Below are positions 1 through 7,642 of a stretch of 64,000 nt of DNA, in pieces. The position numbers and the translations under genes are program-made. The stretch is from an uncultured Bacteroidia bacterium (GTDB lineage: Bacteria > Bacteroidota > Bacteroidia > Bacteroidales > UBA932), in the NCBI GenBank assembly GCA_902789245.1, contig CADAND010000005.1, forward strand, positions 62,001 to 126,000, in the 5' to 3' direction. The notes beneath the pieces are model-generated. The model worked only from the letters and a program-made list of their open reading frames with translations. It was not told the DNA's origin and did no database searches. How positions within the stretch are numbered: position 1 is the stretch's first letter; each line of letters begins with the position of its first letter.

Positions 1-1
1 G

Positions 2-214
2 CGCTACTGCATCGCGCGCAAGAATTACGTCAGCATCCGGAGCGGTGTGCTGGTCCGGGGCGATGAGCTGCGGGATTTTGCGGAGAACTATAAGTATTGG
101 GCCTTCGGCGCGGAATACGCCCGCCAGACGCCGGTCGGTCCGCTCAGGCTTGCCGCCCAGTGGGGTCGGATCGGCGGCTTCTCCGTCTATGCTGCTATCG
201 GCTTCGACTTCTGA
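2..214 (+). CDS. C-terminal end of an outer-membrane beta-barrel protein (partial)
   Basis: The reading frame enters from the left edge and gives 70 residues before TGA. It holds alternating hydrophobic strands, an internal TPVGPLRL segment and a C-terminal aromatic residue (GFDF), the pattern of the last strands of an Omp85/surface-antigen barrel. In Bacteroidota this kind of ending is found on patatin-like phospholipases with a C-terminal barrel and on BamA-like proteins. The N-terminal part lies outside the window, so the exact family cannot be decided. It converges on fabD, with 17 bases between the two stop codons. Confidence 0.6.
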   Translation, partial: RYCIARKNYVSIRSGVLVRGDELRDFAENYKYWAFGAEYARQTPVGPLRLAAQWGRIGGFSVYAAIGFDF

Positions 215-231
215 CGCGCGACGCTCAGGCA

Positions 232-1128
232 CTAAGCCTGGGCGGAGGTGATGACGACCTCGGCGCCGACTGCGCCCGAGATGCGCTTGACCAGGCCCTG
301 GAGCACCGCTCCGGGGCCTATTTCGCGGAATTCGGTCGCGCCGTCCGCGAGCATGTTCTTGACCGACTGGGTCCAGCGGACCGGGGAGGTGAGCTGCAGC
401 AGGAGGTTGTCCTTGATGCGCTTCGGGTCCGTTTCCGGCAGGGCGGTGACGTTCTGGTAGATGGGGCAGCGCGGGGTGCGGACCTCCGTGCGCTCGATGG
501 CCTTGGCGAGCTCCACGCGGGCGGGCTCCATGAGCGGGGAGTGGAAGGCACCGCTGACGCTCAGCGGAAGGGCACGCTTCGCGCCGGCCGCCTTCATCGC
601 CTCGCAGGCTTTGGCCACGGCTTCTTTTTCGCCGGAGATGACCACCTGGCCGTCGCAGTTGTAGTTGGCGGGAATCACGATGCCCTCGATGCCCGCGCAA
701 ATCTCCTCGACCTGCTCGTTGGGGAGGGCGATCACCGCCGCCATGGTCCCGGGGACTTTCTCGCAGCATTTCTGCATCTCGCTGGCGCGGACCGCCACGA
801 GGCGCAGCGCGTCCTCGAAGTCCACGGCGCCGGCGGCGACGAGGGCGGAGAACTCGCCCAGGGAGTGGCCGCCGACCATGTCGGGGGCGGGGAGGCCTTC
901 GGTGCAGAGGGCAGTCACCACGGAGTGCAGGAAGATGGCCGGCTGCGTCACTTTCGTGGCGCGCAGGTCCTCCTCGCTGCCCTCGAACATGATGTCGGTG
1001 ATGCGGAAGCCGAGGATCTCGTTGGCCTTCTCCATCAGCTCGCGGGCCTTGGCGTTGTTTTCGTACAGCTCTTTTCCCATACCCGGGAACTGGGACCCCT
1101 GTCCGGGGAAAACGTATGCTCTTTTCAT
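232..1128 (-). CDS. fabD: Malonyl-CoA:ACP transacylase
   Basis: FabD moves the malonyl group from CoA to acyl carrier protein, the entry step of type II fatty acid synthesis in the cytoplasm. The 298-residue product has the usual family length. It starts with the FPGQGSQ motif (residues 8-14), carries the nucleophile elbow GHSLG around residue 89 and the catalytic histidine in GAFHSPLM near residue 196. The ATG follows a TAAATTTG -7 element by about 26 bases. It is monocistronic here and divergent from tRNA-Arg. Nothing is odd about it. Confidence 0.96.
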   Translation of the reverse strand: MKRAYVFPGQGSQFPGMGKELYENNAKARELMEKANEILGFRITDIMFEGSEEDLRATKVTQPAIFLHSVVTALCTEGLPAPDMVGGHSLGEFSALVAAGAVDFEDALRLVAVRASEMQKCCEKVPGTMAAVIALPNEQVEEICAGIEGIVIPANYNCDGQVVISGEKEAVAKACEAMKAAGAKRALPLSVSGAFHSPLMEPARVELAKAIERTEVRTPRCPIYQNVTALPETDPKRIKDNLLLQLTSPVRWTQSVKNMLADGATEFREIGPGAVLQGLVKRISGAVGAEVVITSAQA

Positions 1129-1154
1129 ATAGAAATTCGTTATAAGTTGCGCCG

Positions 1155-1162
1155 CAAATTTA
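1155..1162 (-). promoter_or_regulatory. -7 promoter element for fabD
   Basis: TAAATTTG on the minus strand matches the Bacteroidota -7 consensus TAnnTTTG and lies 26 bases from the fabD ATG. No convincing -33 TTTG box was identified. Confidence 0.55.
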
Positions 1163-1173
1163 CAAATTTTAAG

Positions 1174-1181
1174 TATATTTG
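1174..1181 (+). promoter_or_regulatory. -7 promoter element for tRNA-Arg
   Basis: TATATTTG matches TAnnTTTG and ends 17 bases before the tRNA 5' end, suiting a short leader that is trimmed off. Confidence 0.6.
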
Positions 1182-1198
1182 CAGTCCCTATCGGGCAC

Positions 1199-1270
1199 GC
1201 CCCTGTAGTTTAATGGATAAAATTTCGGATTCCGGTTCCGACGATAGGCGTTCGATTCGCCTCGGGGGTA
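1199..1270 (+). tRNA. tRNA-Arg (CCG)
   Basis: A cloverleaf folds over 72 bases. The acceptor stem GCCCCTG pairs with CGGGGGT, with a terminal G1-U72 wobble. The anticodon stem TCGGA/TCCGA encloses the loop TTCCGGT, giving anticodon CCG. The T arm is AGGCG-TTCGATT-CGCCT and the discriminator base is A. CCA is not encoded. It reads CGG arginine codons, which are common in this GC-rich genome. A strong hairpin terminator overlaps its 3' end. Confidence 0.93.
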
Positions 1271-1310
1271 CAAGAAAAGGCAAGCGTCACGTGCTTGCCT
1301 TTTCTTGTAC
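1268..1310 (+). terminator. Terminator after tRNA-Arg
   Basis: An 18-bp perfect stem (GTACAAGAAAAGGCAAGC and its complement) encloses a 7-base loop. The right arm includes TTTTCTT. The stem begins inside the tRNA acceptor region. Confidence 0.8.
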
Positions 1311-1327
1311 CCGGTTCCCTCATTCAT

Positions 1328-1347
1328 CGAGGGGGCGGACCCCCTCG
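1328..1347. repeat. GC hairpin, copy 1
   Basis: CGAGGGGG pairs with CCCCCTCG around a 4-base loop and is followed by a run like GAGCACCCC. A related hairpin with a similar downstream ACCCC run is at 1633-1649, so the two look like degenerate copies of one element. Confidence 0.55.
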
Positions 1348-1406
1348 AGCACCCCCTGGTCGCTGCGCTACGAAGCCGGCCTAATATGAAGCGCTGGCTT
1401 TCTTGC

Positions 1407-1431
1407 GTCATTCCGGGCTTGACCCGGAATC
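1407..1431. repeat. Dispersed palindromic (REP-like) repeat
   Basis: A 25-base unit holds the inverted arms ATTCCGGG and CCCGGAAT. The same 25 bases occur exactly, in inverse orientation, inside a coding region at 56432-56456. Part of it (TGACCCGGAATC) is seen again near 45800. Repeats of this type are scattered through many bacterial genomes. Confidence 0.8.
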
Positions 1432-1632
1432 TCGTTTTCGCTGTGAGATGTAAATTACTGATTGAATGATAGATATGTTTTTGCGCTATCCTTTTTTTCG
1501 GGGGAGTGCAAAACCGCAATTCTCTGACACATATCTACTTCCAGCTCACAGCCGCAATGTGCTTCCGGCAGAGCCTGTGGGGCTGCAGCCATCCAAGCAA
1601 AAAAAAGCTTGTCTGCCTGCACCTATCTATGA

Positions 1633-1649
1633 AGGGGGCTCCGCCCCCT
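1633..1649. repeat. GC hairpin, copy 2
   Basis: AGGGGGC pairs with GCCCCCT around a 3-base loop, followed by GTAACCCC. It resembles the hairpin at 1328-1347 in stem and flank. Confidence 0.5.
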
Positions 1650-1680
1650 GTAACCCCTTGCGGCCATAAACCCCTTTCCG

Positions 1681-1703
1681 TATTTGGCCAAATTGGCCAA
1701 ATA
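1681..1703. repeat. Perfect 11-1-11 palindrome
   Basis: TATTTGGCCAA is followed after one base by its exact complement TTGGCCAAATA. It lies far from any intact start codon (the nearest is the remnant ATG at 2053), so neither an operator nor a terminator role is obvious. Confidence 0.6.
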
Positions 1704-1806
1704 CCCGGGGCCGGCCGGTCGGCTGGTTCCTCCCCACCGGCTGCCGCAAAACGCTCTGCCATCCTCTATCCGTCATTCGCCGGCTTCGATCGGCGAATCT
1801 CCTTCT

Positions 1807-1890
1807 GCCAGGGGCGAAAAGGGGTGGTTTTGCCCCTGGCGACAAGAAAAACAGGTTGCCGGGGGTAAATTGAGGCAGTTTTGCCCCTGG
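1807..1890. repeat. Two copies of TTTTGCCCCTGG with hairpin
   Basis: The 12-mer TTTTGCCCCTGG occurs at 1828-1839 and 1879-1890. The first copy is the right arm of a hairpin with GCCAGGGGC at 1807-1815. A one-base variant occurs twice in the other repeat-rich gap (55950 and 56001). Confidence 0.6.
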
Positions 1891-1954
1891 GAAGCAGCTG
1901 CCGGGCACAAAATGGGCCTCAGGTGTGCCCGGTAACAACCGACGGTGTCGATGA

Positions 1955-2053
1955 CTATCTGATTTTCCTGAACCTCGACCGTCCGGGATAGATAGGTGTT
2001 CTCCCGGAGCACTGGTCGATGATGTATTGTACGAAGTCAGGATTGCTAGCCAT
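1955..2053 (-). pseudogene. Remnant of a TfoX N-terminal-domain-like gene
   Basis: An ATG at 2053 opens 32 codons starting MASNPDFVQYIIDQCSG. This resembles the start of small TfoX/Sxy N-terminal domain proteins of Bacteroidota. The frame then stops, and none of the rest of that roughly 100-residue domain follows in any frame. I read it as a 5' stub left by a deletion. The family match rests on about 17 residues from memory, so it is tentative. Confidence 0.4.
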
Positions 2054-2066
2054 ATTATGCTGTGTT

Positions 2067-2591
2067 TTAGAGTGCGTAATCCAGTCTCATGATCTTCACT
2101 GGCCGCTCGTCTCCCCGGTAGAGGTGACTGCACCAGTTGTGCTCACCCGTGTCGCGAAATCCACACTTCTCCATCACCCGTCCGGAGGCCGGATTGTCCA
2201 CGAAAAAGTCGCTCCAGAGCGTCTGGAAGCCTTTTTCGTTGAAGCACCAGTCAATCATGGCTTGGAGGGCTTCCGTGCAAAGGCCCTGGTTCCAATAGGG
2301 CTTGGCGATCCAGTAGCCCAGCTCGGCATCGTTCTCTCCGATGGGAATGTTGCTTTCGCCGCAGGCATAGTAGCCCATGCAACCGATGGGCTCGCCGCTT
2401 TCCTTCAGCACCAGCGCCCATGTGTGGCCGTTGGAGAATATGTCCCGGATAATCTTCCGGCTTTCCTCCACAGTCTGATGCGGCGGCCATCCGGCGCGTG
2501 GCCCCACGCCCGGATCGGAGGCATACTTGAACAGCGCTTCGGCATCCGAATCGGCCCAGGGACGGAACAGGAGTCTTCTTGTCTCTATCAT
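2067..2591 (-). CDS. GNAT family N-acetyltransferase (RimJ/RimL-like)
   Basis: The 174-residue product belongs to the GNAT superfamily, which moves an acetyl group from acetyl-CoA to an amine. The start MIETRRLLFRPW is the typical first strand of RimJ/RimL-type enzymes. Further on are GCMGYY, AELGYWIAKPYWNQGLCTEA (the acetyl-CoA-binding region) and NPASGRVMEKCGF near the C terminus. I chose the ATG at 2591 over an upstream TTG at 2609 because it gives the family's usual N terminus. It begins 4 bases after the metallophosphoesterase stop, so the two are probably co-transcribed. The substrate cannot be told. Confidence 0.85.
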   Translation of the reverse strand: MIETRRLLFRPWADSDAEALFKYASDPGVGPRAGWPPHQTVEESRKIIRDIFSNGHTWALVLKESGEPIGCMGYYACGESNIPIGENDAELGYWIAKPYWNQGLCTEALQAMIDWCFNEKGFQTLWSDFFVDNPASGRVMEKCGFRDTGEHNWCSHLYRGDERPVKIMRLDYAL

Positions 2592-2595
2592 TTTT

Positions 2596-3678
2596 CTATT
2601 GATACTCAATACGCAGGACCAGGTATTCCGAGCGGGTGCCGATACGGATCTTTGGCCCCCAGATGCCCAGGCCTGAACTCACATAATATTGCGTGTCGCC
2701 GCGTCGGTGATATCCCCAGGATTTTTCATACATGGTGTCCGTCAGCCAGTTCAGGGGCCAGACCTGCCCGCGGTGCGTATGTCCGCTGAACTGGAAGTCA
2801 ATTCCTGCCGCTTCGGCCTCTTCCAGATGATAGGGCTGGTGGTCCAACAGGATGGTAAAACATGACAGGGAATCGGCAAGCTCCGACAGTGCTTTCCGCT
2901 CGGGGTTGCTCCTGTCGTCCCGGCCGATCAGGGTGATCCCCTTCACCTGAACCACAGCGTCCCGCAGCAAACCGATGCCGGCATCTTTCAGGAAACGCTC
3001 CGCATCCTTCTCTCCTCCGATATATTCGTGGTTGCCCAGTACCGTGAAGGCAGGAGCGACCAGCCGGTGGAATTCCTCGGCATAATTCCCTTCCACGAGG
3101 GGCCTGAGCTGGATGTCCATAATATCGCCACCAAAGAGTACAAGATCCGGTTGTTCGGCGTTGATAAGGTCTATCCAGCGGCCCAGCTCGCCCTTCCGGT
3201 TGCTGTAGCCGATGTGCAGGTCACTGGCGAGGACGATGGTCAAGGGCCTGTCCAGTTGCTTTTCTGTCCGGATGGTCAGCTCTTCCCGGTATTTGTGCCG
3301 ATAATGGATGCCGCCCGCCGTGAGCACGACGGCAATCACGCCCAGGATGCTTGCCATGGAAATGGTGTTGCTGATGAGCAAATCTTTGGGAATGAGCCGG
3401 ACAAGCACCCCGATATCGGCCAGGATGAAAACAATCAGTAGATACAGGAAAGCTATCATCCAGGGGTGCCCCAGCTCGTAAAGTGCTGTGATGGTGGAAA
3501 TGGAAGCCTTGTCGCGGAGCAGCATGCTGGCGAATGCCGCCGCCATCCAGAGCAGGAATAATACGGCAACCACCAGTTTCGCGACCCAGCCGCCCGGCGT
3601 GATGCGCCACAGATGCCACGTCACATAAGCCACACCCAGCATGGCCCCAAGCAGAAAAATGAAGATTCCCGTTTTCAA
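2596..3678 (-). CDS. Membrane-anchored metallophosphoesterase (YkuE/YaeI type)
   Basis: This 360-residue protein has four hydrophobic segments in its first 150 residues and then a calcineurin-like phosphoesterase domain. The metal-binding motifs appear in order: LASDLHIG, GGDIMD, GNHEY and SGHTHRGQ. This architecture matches YkuE/YaeI-type phosphoesterases, some of which act on lipid-linked phosphate such as UDP-diacylglucosamine or related substrates. The catalytic domain position relative to the membrane is inferred, not seen. It lies 12 bases downstream of the GH3 gene in the same direction and 4 bases before the acetyltransferase. Confidence 0.88.
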   Translation of the reverse strand: MKTGIFIFLLGAMLGVAYVTWHLWRITPGGWVAKLVVAVLFLLWMAAAFASMLLRDKASISTITALYELGHPWMIAFLYLLIVFILADIGVLVRLIPKDLLISNTISMASILGVIAVVLTAGGIHYRHKYREELTIRTEKQLDRPLTIVLASDLHIGYSNRKGELGRWIDLINAEQPDLVLFGGDIMDIQLRPLVEGNYAEEFHRLVAPAFTVLGNHEYIGGEKDAERFLKDAGIGLLRDAVVQVKGITLIGRDDRSNPERKALSELADSLSCFTILLDHQPYHLEEAEAAGIDFQFSGHTHRGQVWPLNWLTDTMYEKSWGYHRRGDTQYYVSSGLGIWGPKIRIGTRSEYLVLRIEYQ

Positions 3679-3689
3679 GATGATTTACA

Positions 3690-5972
3690 CTATTTCACAG
3701 TAAGGGTAACCATTTGCGTATCCCGGCTGTTGGGACCGGTCATAATCTCAAAGTCTCCGGGTTCACATACCCATTCGAGCTCGTGGTTATAGTAGGAGAG
3801 ATCCTCTTTGGTGAGGGTAAAATCCACTTTGACGGATTCTCCGGCAGGAATATGAACCTTCCGGAAGGCTTTCAGTTCCTTGACGGGGCGGGTGGAGGTG
3901 GCGAAGATGTCGTGGATATAGAGCTGGACAATCTCGTCTCCATCCCTTTTGCCGGTGTTGGTCACCGTGACGGATGCCGTTACGCTGCCGTCCACGGGCA
4001 TTTCCGTGGTGCTGAGAACCGGCTCAGAGTAGGAGAAAGCGGTATAGCTCAGGCCATAGCCGAAAGGATAGAGCGGTCCGTTGAGTTCGTCGGTGTAGCA
4101 GCTGGTGAACTTGCGGTAGGGCTCGTAGTCCGGATGCGGACGGCCGGTATTCTTGTGGTTGTAATATAGCGGCAGTTGACCGACGGAACGGGGGAATGAG
4201 GTGGTGAGTTTGGCCGATGGATTAACATCCCCGAAGAGCACGTCGGCTACGGCGTGGCCGCCCTCGGAGCCGGGGCTCCACACATTGAGAATGGCATCGG
4301 CCAGCGGCTCCACGGCGGTGAGGTCCATCGGACGACCGCATACCAGGACAACCACCAGCGGCTTGCCGGTGGCCTTGAGGGCCTTGAGCATTTCTACCTG
4401 CGTATCGGGGAGGGTGATATCGGTGCGGGAAGCGCCTTCTCCGTTCATCCCGGGGATTTCACCCACGCAGGCCACTACTGCATCGGCCCTGCGGGCCTGG
4501 GCCACGGCTTCCGCTACCAGGGCCGCCTGCGGCCTGGCATGAACCGGCGGGATGGGGGTGCCGGGGGCGAACATGCGGATGAGGCCGTAGCGCACCCCGT
4601 CCTCTATGGCGGCGTCCCGCAGCAGCCAGCTGCCTTCGGCAAAAGTGGTCGGCGTGACTTCGGAGATGCCCTGCCAGAGCGTGACGCTTTCTGCGTTATG
4701 GTTCGACTGCGACCATGTGCCGGCCATGGAGGAGGCGTCGGCGGCCAGGGGCCCTACTACGGCCACTTTCGCGCCTTTCCGGAGAGGCAGTACGCCCTCG
4801 TTTTTCAGCAGTACCTGGCACTCCTGCGCCACTTTGCGGGCAAAGGCCAGATTCTCAGGCGTATATACTTCCGTGGCATAGCGCTCCTCAGAGAGGTAGC
4901 GGTAAGGGTCTTCAAAAAGCCCCAGCTTGTATTTGGCTTCCAGGATGCGGCGGCAGGCGCGGTCAATATCGGCCTCTTTTACGCGGCCTTCTTTAACCGA
5001 CTGCAGCAGCGTGCCTACGAAGCCGTCGCTGTTCATGTCCATGTCCAGACCGGCCTGGAGGGAGCGGGCGCTCACCTCCTGCAGGTCTCCTATGCCGTGC
5101 TGGATTTCTTCCGCGATGGCGGTGGCGTCGCTGACGATGAATCCGTCAAAGCCCCAGGATTTGCGTAATACATCGTCCATCAACCATTTGTTCATGGTGG
5201 CGGGGATGCCTTCGAACTCATTGAACGAACTCATGTAGCTTCCGGCTCCGGCTTCGCAGGCCGCCTTGTAGGGATGCATGTAGCCGTTCATGGCCTCCTG
5301 GCGGCTCAGGAACACGGAATTGTAATCCCTTCCCGCCAGGGCGCCGCCGTATAAGGCGTAGTGCTTCACGCAGGCCATCACGTCGTCCGTGTCATAGACA
5401 TCGTCCCGGCCCTGGTAGCCATATACCATGGCTTTGGCAATCTCTCCGCCCAGGTAGGGATCTTCGCCTCCTCCCTCGGCAATGCGGCCCCAGCGGGCGT
5501 CGCGGCAGATGTCCACCATGGGGCTGAACACCCAGTTGATGCCGCAGGCCGACGCCTCCCGGGCGGCGGCACGGGCCGATTGCTCGATGAGTTCCATATT
5601 CCAGGAAGTGGAAAGCCCCAGCGGAATGGGGAACACCGTCTGGTGCCCGTGAATCACGTCCATGCCAAAGATGAGCGGAATGCCGGCACCGCTTTGGAGG
5701 GCGATGTCCTGGTATTGGCGCAGGATGGTCATATTGGTGGCCCCGTAGACGCCTCCCAGCAAGCCCTGGTTCAGCAGTTTGGCGTTCTCATCCTCTTCCA
5801 TCACCTTTTCGGCCGAGATGAAGCCGGGGGCGGAGTGCAGGTTAAGCTGGCCGATCTTCTGTTCCAGCGTGAGCTGTCCCATCAGATTGTCTATATACTT
5901 GTCCATGGGAGACTTGCTGGTGCATGCTACCAGCACTAGCAGGCTCAGAGATATAATCAGAGACTCTTTCAT
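3690..5972 (-). CDS. bglX: Glycoside hydrolase family 3 lipoprotein (beta-glucosidase)
   Basis: The 760-residue product begins with a lipoprotein signal (LLVLVAC) and is likely exported to the periplasm or outer membrane. A GH3 (alpha/beta)8 domain follows, with KHYALYGG and the nucleophile Asp in GFIVSDA near residue 282. Next is the alpha/beta sandwich with a likely acid/base Glu in NGEGASRTD near 512, then a fibronectin type III-like domain (VTVTNTGKRDGDEIVQLYI). Length and order match BglX enzymes that release glucose from beta-glucosides. Its ATG overlaps the TGA of a decayed upstream frame. A palindromic candidate operator lies 118 bases upstream. Confidence 0.93.
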   Translation of the reverse strand: MKESLIISLSLLVLVACTSKSPMDKYIDNLMGQLTLEQKIGQLNLHSAPGFISAEKVMEEDENAKLLNQGLLGGVYGATNMTILRQYQDIALQSGAGIPLIFGMDVIHGHQTVFPIPLGLSTSWNMELIEQSARAAAREASACGINWVFSPMVDICRDARWGRIAEGGGEDPYLGGEIAKAMVYGYQGRDDVYDTDDVMACVKHYALYGGALAGRDYNSVFLSRQEAMNGYMHPYKAACEAGAGSYMSSFNEFEGIPATMNKWLMDDVLRKSWGFDGFIVSDATAIAEEIQHGIGDLQEVSARSLQAGLDMDMNSDGFVGTLLQSVKEGRVKEADIDRACRRILEAKYKLGLFEDPYRYLSEERYATEVYTPENLAFARKVAQECQVLLKNEGVLPLRKGAKVAVVGPLAADASSMAGTWSQSNHNAESVTLWQGISEVTPTTFAEGSWLLRDAAIEDGVRYGLIRMFAPGTPIPPVHARPQAALVAEAVAQARRADAVVACVGEIPGMNGEGASRTDITLPDTQVEMLKALKATGKPLVVVLVCGRPMDLTAVEPLADAILNVWSPGSEGGHAVADVLFGDVNPSAKLTTSFPRSVGQLPLYYNHKNTGRPHPDYEPYRKFTSCYTDELNGPLYPFGYGLSYTAFSYSEPVLSTTEMPVDGSVTASVTVTNTGKRDGDEIVQLYIHDIFATSTRPVKELKAFRKVHIPAGESVKVDFTLTKEDLSYYNHELEWVCEPGDFEIMTGPNSRDTQMVTLTVK

Positions 5973-6103
5973 ATTGAATATGTTATGCTTTTACTTGCGT
6001 ATTCTGACGGCTTCACTTTAATGGTGTTCTTGCCGGGTTTCAGCGGGCCTTTGTATACAATTCTGTAGGGTGCCTTCCAGAGGAATACCGTTACGATTTA
6101 ATC
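5969..6103 (-). pseudogene. C-terminal remnant of a glycoside hydrolase-like gene
   Basis: A frame without its own start reads FLWKAPYRIVYKGPLKPG and continues NTIKVK to a TGA that overlaps the bglX ATG (ATGA). The wording resembles the galactose-binding-like end of GH2- or GH106-type enzymes (PYR...LKPGKNTLEV). Only about 44 codons remain. This suggests that a longer, translationally coupled partner gene was deleted, with bglX left under the promoter now found just upstream. The assignment is an inference from a short match. Confidence 0.4.
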
Positions 6104-6108
6104 GTAAC
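6090..6108 (-). promoter_or_regulatory. Candidate operator of bglX
   Basis: The 19-base sequence GTTACGATTTAATCGTAAC is a perfect 9-1-9 palindrome directly downstream of the -7 element. It would cover the transcription start, a usual repressor site. The regulator is not in this window. Confidence 0.55.
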
Positions 6109-6115
6109 AAATATA
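6108..6115 (-). promoter_or_regulatory. -7 promoter element for bglX
   Basis: TATATTTG on the minus strand matches TAnnTTTG. It sits between the transporter stop and the bglX operon and abuts the palindrome at 6090-6108. Confidence 0.6.
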
Positions 6116-6123
6116 AGCAATCT

Positions 6124-7053
6124 TTAGCACATTTTCCGCCTGGCGAAGAAACGGGCAACGACAGCGCCACTGATGTTGTGCCAGACACTGAAAATGGCAC
6201 CCGGAACGGTGGCCATGGGGAAGGCGGCGAAGTGGAGCGTTGCCAGTGACGAAGCCAGTCCGCTGTTCTGCATGCCCACTTCCACGCTGATGGCCCGGCG
6301 TTTGGCGGGCGTCATCTTCAGCAGCAGTCCGATCAGGTAGCCGACAGCAAGTCCGAGGATGTTGTGGAGCATCACGACCAGAATGACGATCCAGCCGCCG
6401 GCGAGCAGCTTATGGGCATTGGCCGCGATGACGATCATCACGATGAGGCAGATGGCGACCGTCGAAACTGCAGGGAGATAAACCGTAGCCTGCTCCGTCG
6501 CCTTGGGCAACAGGCGTTTGACCAGCAGGCCCAGCACGATGGGAAGGATCACGACCCAGAGGATGCTCAGCAGCATCCCGACCACATTGACATCTACCGT
6601 CTCGCCAACCAGCAGCAGTACCAGTAGCGGGGTAAGGAGCGGTGCCAGGAGCGTGGACGTGGCCGTCATGCCCACTGAAAGTGCCAGGTCGCCCTTCGCC
6701 AGATAGGTGATGACGTTGGAGGCCGTGCCGCCCGGGCAGCATCCGACCAGAACGACACCGATGGTGAGCGCTTCGTCCAGGCCGAACAGGCGTGAGAGCC
6801 CGAACGCCAGGGCCGGCATCACCGTGAACTGCGCCAGGCAGCCGATGAGCACGTCTTTGGGGCGGCTGAAGACCACGCGGAAATCCTCCGGCTTGAGCGT
6901 CAGGCCCATGCCGAACATGATCACGCCCAGCAGGGGATTGATGAGCGAGGGCTTCAGGTGCCCCACTACCTCCGGGAACGCAAGTACCAGGATGGCCGAT
7001 ACCAGGACCAGCACCCCCATCCAATCAGAGATCCATTTGCATAGCTGCTTCAT
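6124..7053 (-). CDS. Bile acid:sodium symporter family (BASS) transporter
   Basis: The 309-residue inner-membrane protein has about nine to ten hydrophobic segments. It carries BASS motifs: GVIMFGMGLTL near residue 45, GCCPGGTASNVITYLAKGD near 105 and EVGMQNSGLA near 262. BASS proteins use the Na+ gradient to take up organic anions; for this bacterial branch the substrate (bile acid, pantoate, pyruvate or similar) cannot be read from sequence. The start codon overlaps the stop of a 41-codon gene (ATGA), so the two are translationally coupled. Confidence 0.9.
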   Translation of the reverse strand: MKQLCKWISDWMGVLVLVSAILVLAFPEVVGHLKPSLINPLLGVIMFGMGLTLKPEDFRVVFSRPKDVLIGCLAQFTVMPALAFGLSRLFGLDEALTIGVVLVGCCPGGTASNVITYLAKGDLALSVGMTATSTLLAPLLTPLLVLLLVGETVDVNVVGMLLSILWVVILPIVLGLLVKRLLPKATEQATVYLPAVSTVAICLIVMIVIAANAHKLLAGGWIVILVVMLHNILGLAVGYLIGLLLKMTPAKRRAISVEVGMQNSGLASSLATLHFAAFPMATVPGAIFSVWHNISGAVVARFFARRKMC

Positions 7054-7175
7054 GGCTGGTCGTACTCTCCGTATTCGCAGCCGATGTTGCGGGCGCTGAT
7101 GCGGTCGATGAGCTTTCCGTCGGGCCCGAACAGCTGACAGGAATTCCGGGAAATATCGTGTTTGTTGAAACTCAT
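7050..7175 (-). CDS. 41-residue protein coupled to the BASS transporter
   Basis: An ATG at 7175 opens 41 codons (MSFNKHDISRNSCQLF..., ending CEYGEYDQP) whose TGA overlaps the ATG of the transporter gene. The peptide is soluble-looking, with two cysteines and a segment LFGPDGKLIDR. I do not recognise it. The overlap argues that it is translated, or that it is the surviving end of a longer coupled gene. Confidence 0.5.
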   Translation of the reverse strand: MSFNKHDISRNSCQLFGPDGKLIDRISARNIGCEYGEYDQP

Positions 7176-7190
7176 GTTATTTCTTTAGTG

Positions 7191-7433
7191 CTACATCAAA
7201 TGCTCCAGTTTGCCAACAGCATCATTTATGTCTTCGGCGAACGTCGTATGCTCTCGCAGGAAGGCATCTGATCCACCAGACAGGGCCTCATAAAGCTCCG
7301 GCGACATCTGATTTACGTAGGAGGAAATTGCGTTCTCGATGTGGTCTTTTTCGGCTTCCGAGGTGGAAAACCTATAGACCTTCTCCTTCTGATGGAAGAA
7401 GGCATATGCCTGTTCGATTGCTGAATGGTCCAT
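7191..7433 (-). CDS. Small protein of unknown function (80 aa)
   Basis: The 80-residue product is acidic and mostly helical, with no signal peptide or membrane segment. It starts MDHSAIEQAYAFFHQKEK and ends VGKLEHLM. It begins 3 bases after the DUF4250 gene stops, so the two are almost certainly co-transcribed. I do not recognise a family. Confidence 0.7.
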   Translation of the reverse strand: MDHSAIEQAYAFFHQKEKVYRFSTSEAEKDHIENAISSYVNQMSPELYEALSGGSDAFLREHTTFAEDINDAVGKLEHLM

Positions 7434-7436
7434 AGC

Positions 7437-7622
7437 TCAGATGACTCTGTTTTGCTCCGGGCGATAAGCATAGCCGCTGCTGGCCAGAATACTGTCCATT
7501 TCCTCCCGCTCCATCCCGAAGTAAAAGCAGATCTGGTCCAGGTTTTCGAACTCCTCGTCCCTGAGCAGGAAATTGATGCAGGACACCAGCATCGGTATGT
7601 CTTTGAGCGGCAGATGGTCCAT
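7437..7622 (-). CDS. DUF4250 domain-containing protein
   Basis: The 61-residue protein matches the DUF4250 pattern: a short lead with LPLKDIPMLVSCINFLLRD, then a helix-turn-helix-like stretch (LDQICFYFGMEREEMDSIL) and a closing YRPEQNRV. Members are stand-alone proteins of about 60 residues in gut anaerobes with no known function. It precedes another small gene by 3 bases and follows the shortened thioesterase gene by 20 bases, forming a run of small leftward genes. Confidence 0.8.
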   Translation of the reverse strand: MDHLPLKDIPMLVSCINFLLRDEEFENLDQICFYFGMEREEMDSILASSGYAYRPEQNRVI

Positions 7623-7642
7623 CTTTATTGTAATAGGAATTA

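Larger units (their letters stand above)
1311..1954. other. Repeat-rich intergenic region
   Basis: No gene is supported here. The open frames on both strands have low-complexity, proline/glycine/alanine-rich translations and no recognisable domain. The stretch contains two related GC hairpins (1328-1347 and 1633-1649), a dispersed palindromic repeat (1407-1431), a perfect 11-1-11 palindrome (1681-1703) and two copies of TTTTGCCCCTGG. It looks like a sink for small repeats between tRNA-Arg and a decayed gene. Confidence 0.7.

Noticed and set aside
97..1389. Long plus-strand open frame of 430 codons
   Set aside because: It is the complement of fabD and continues through tRNA-Arg. Its translation is rich in Gly, Ala, Arg and His, as expected of a shadow frame in GC-rich DNA.
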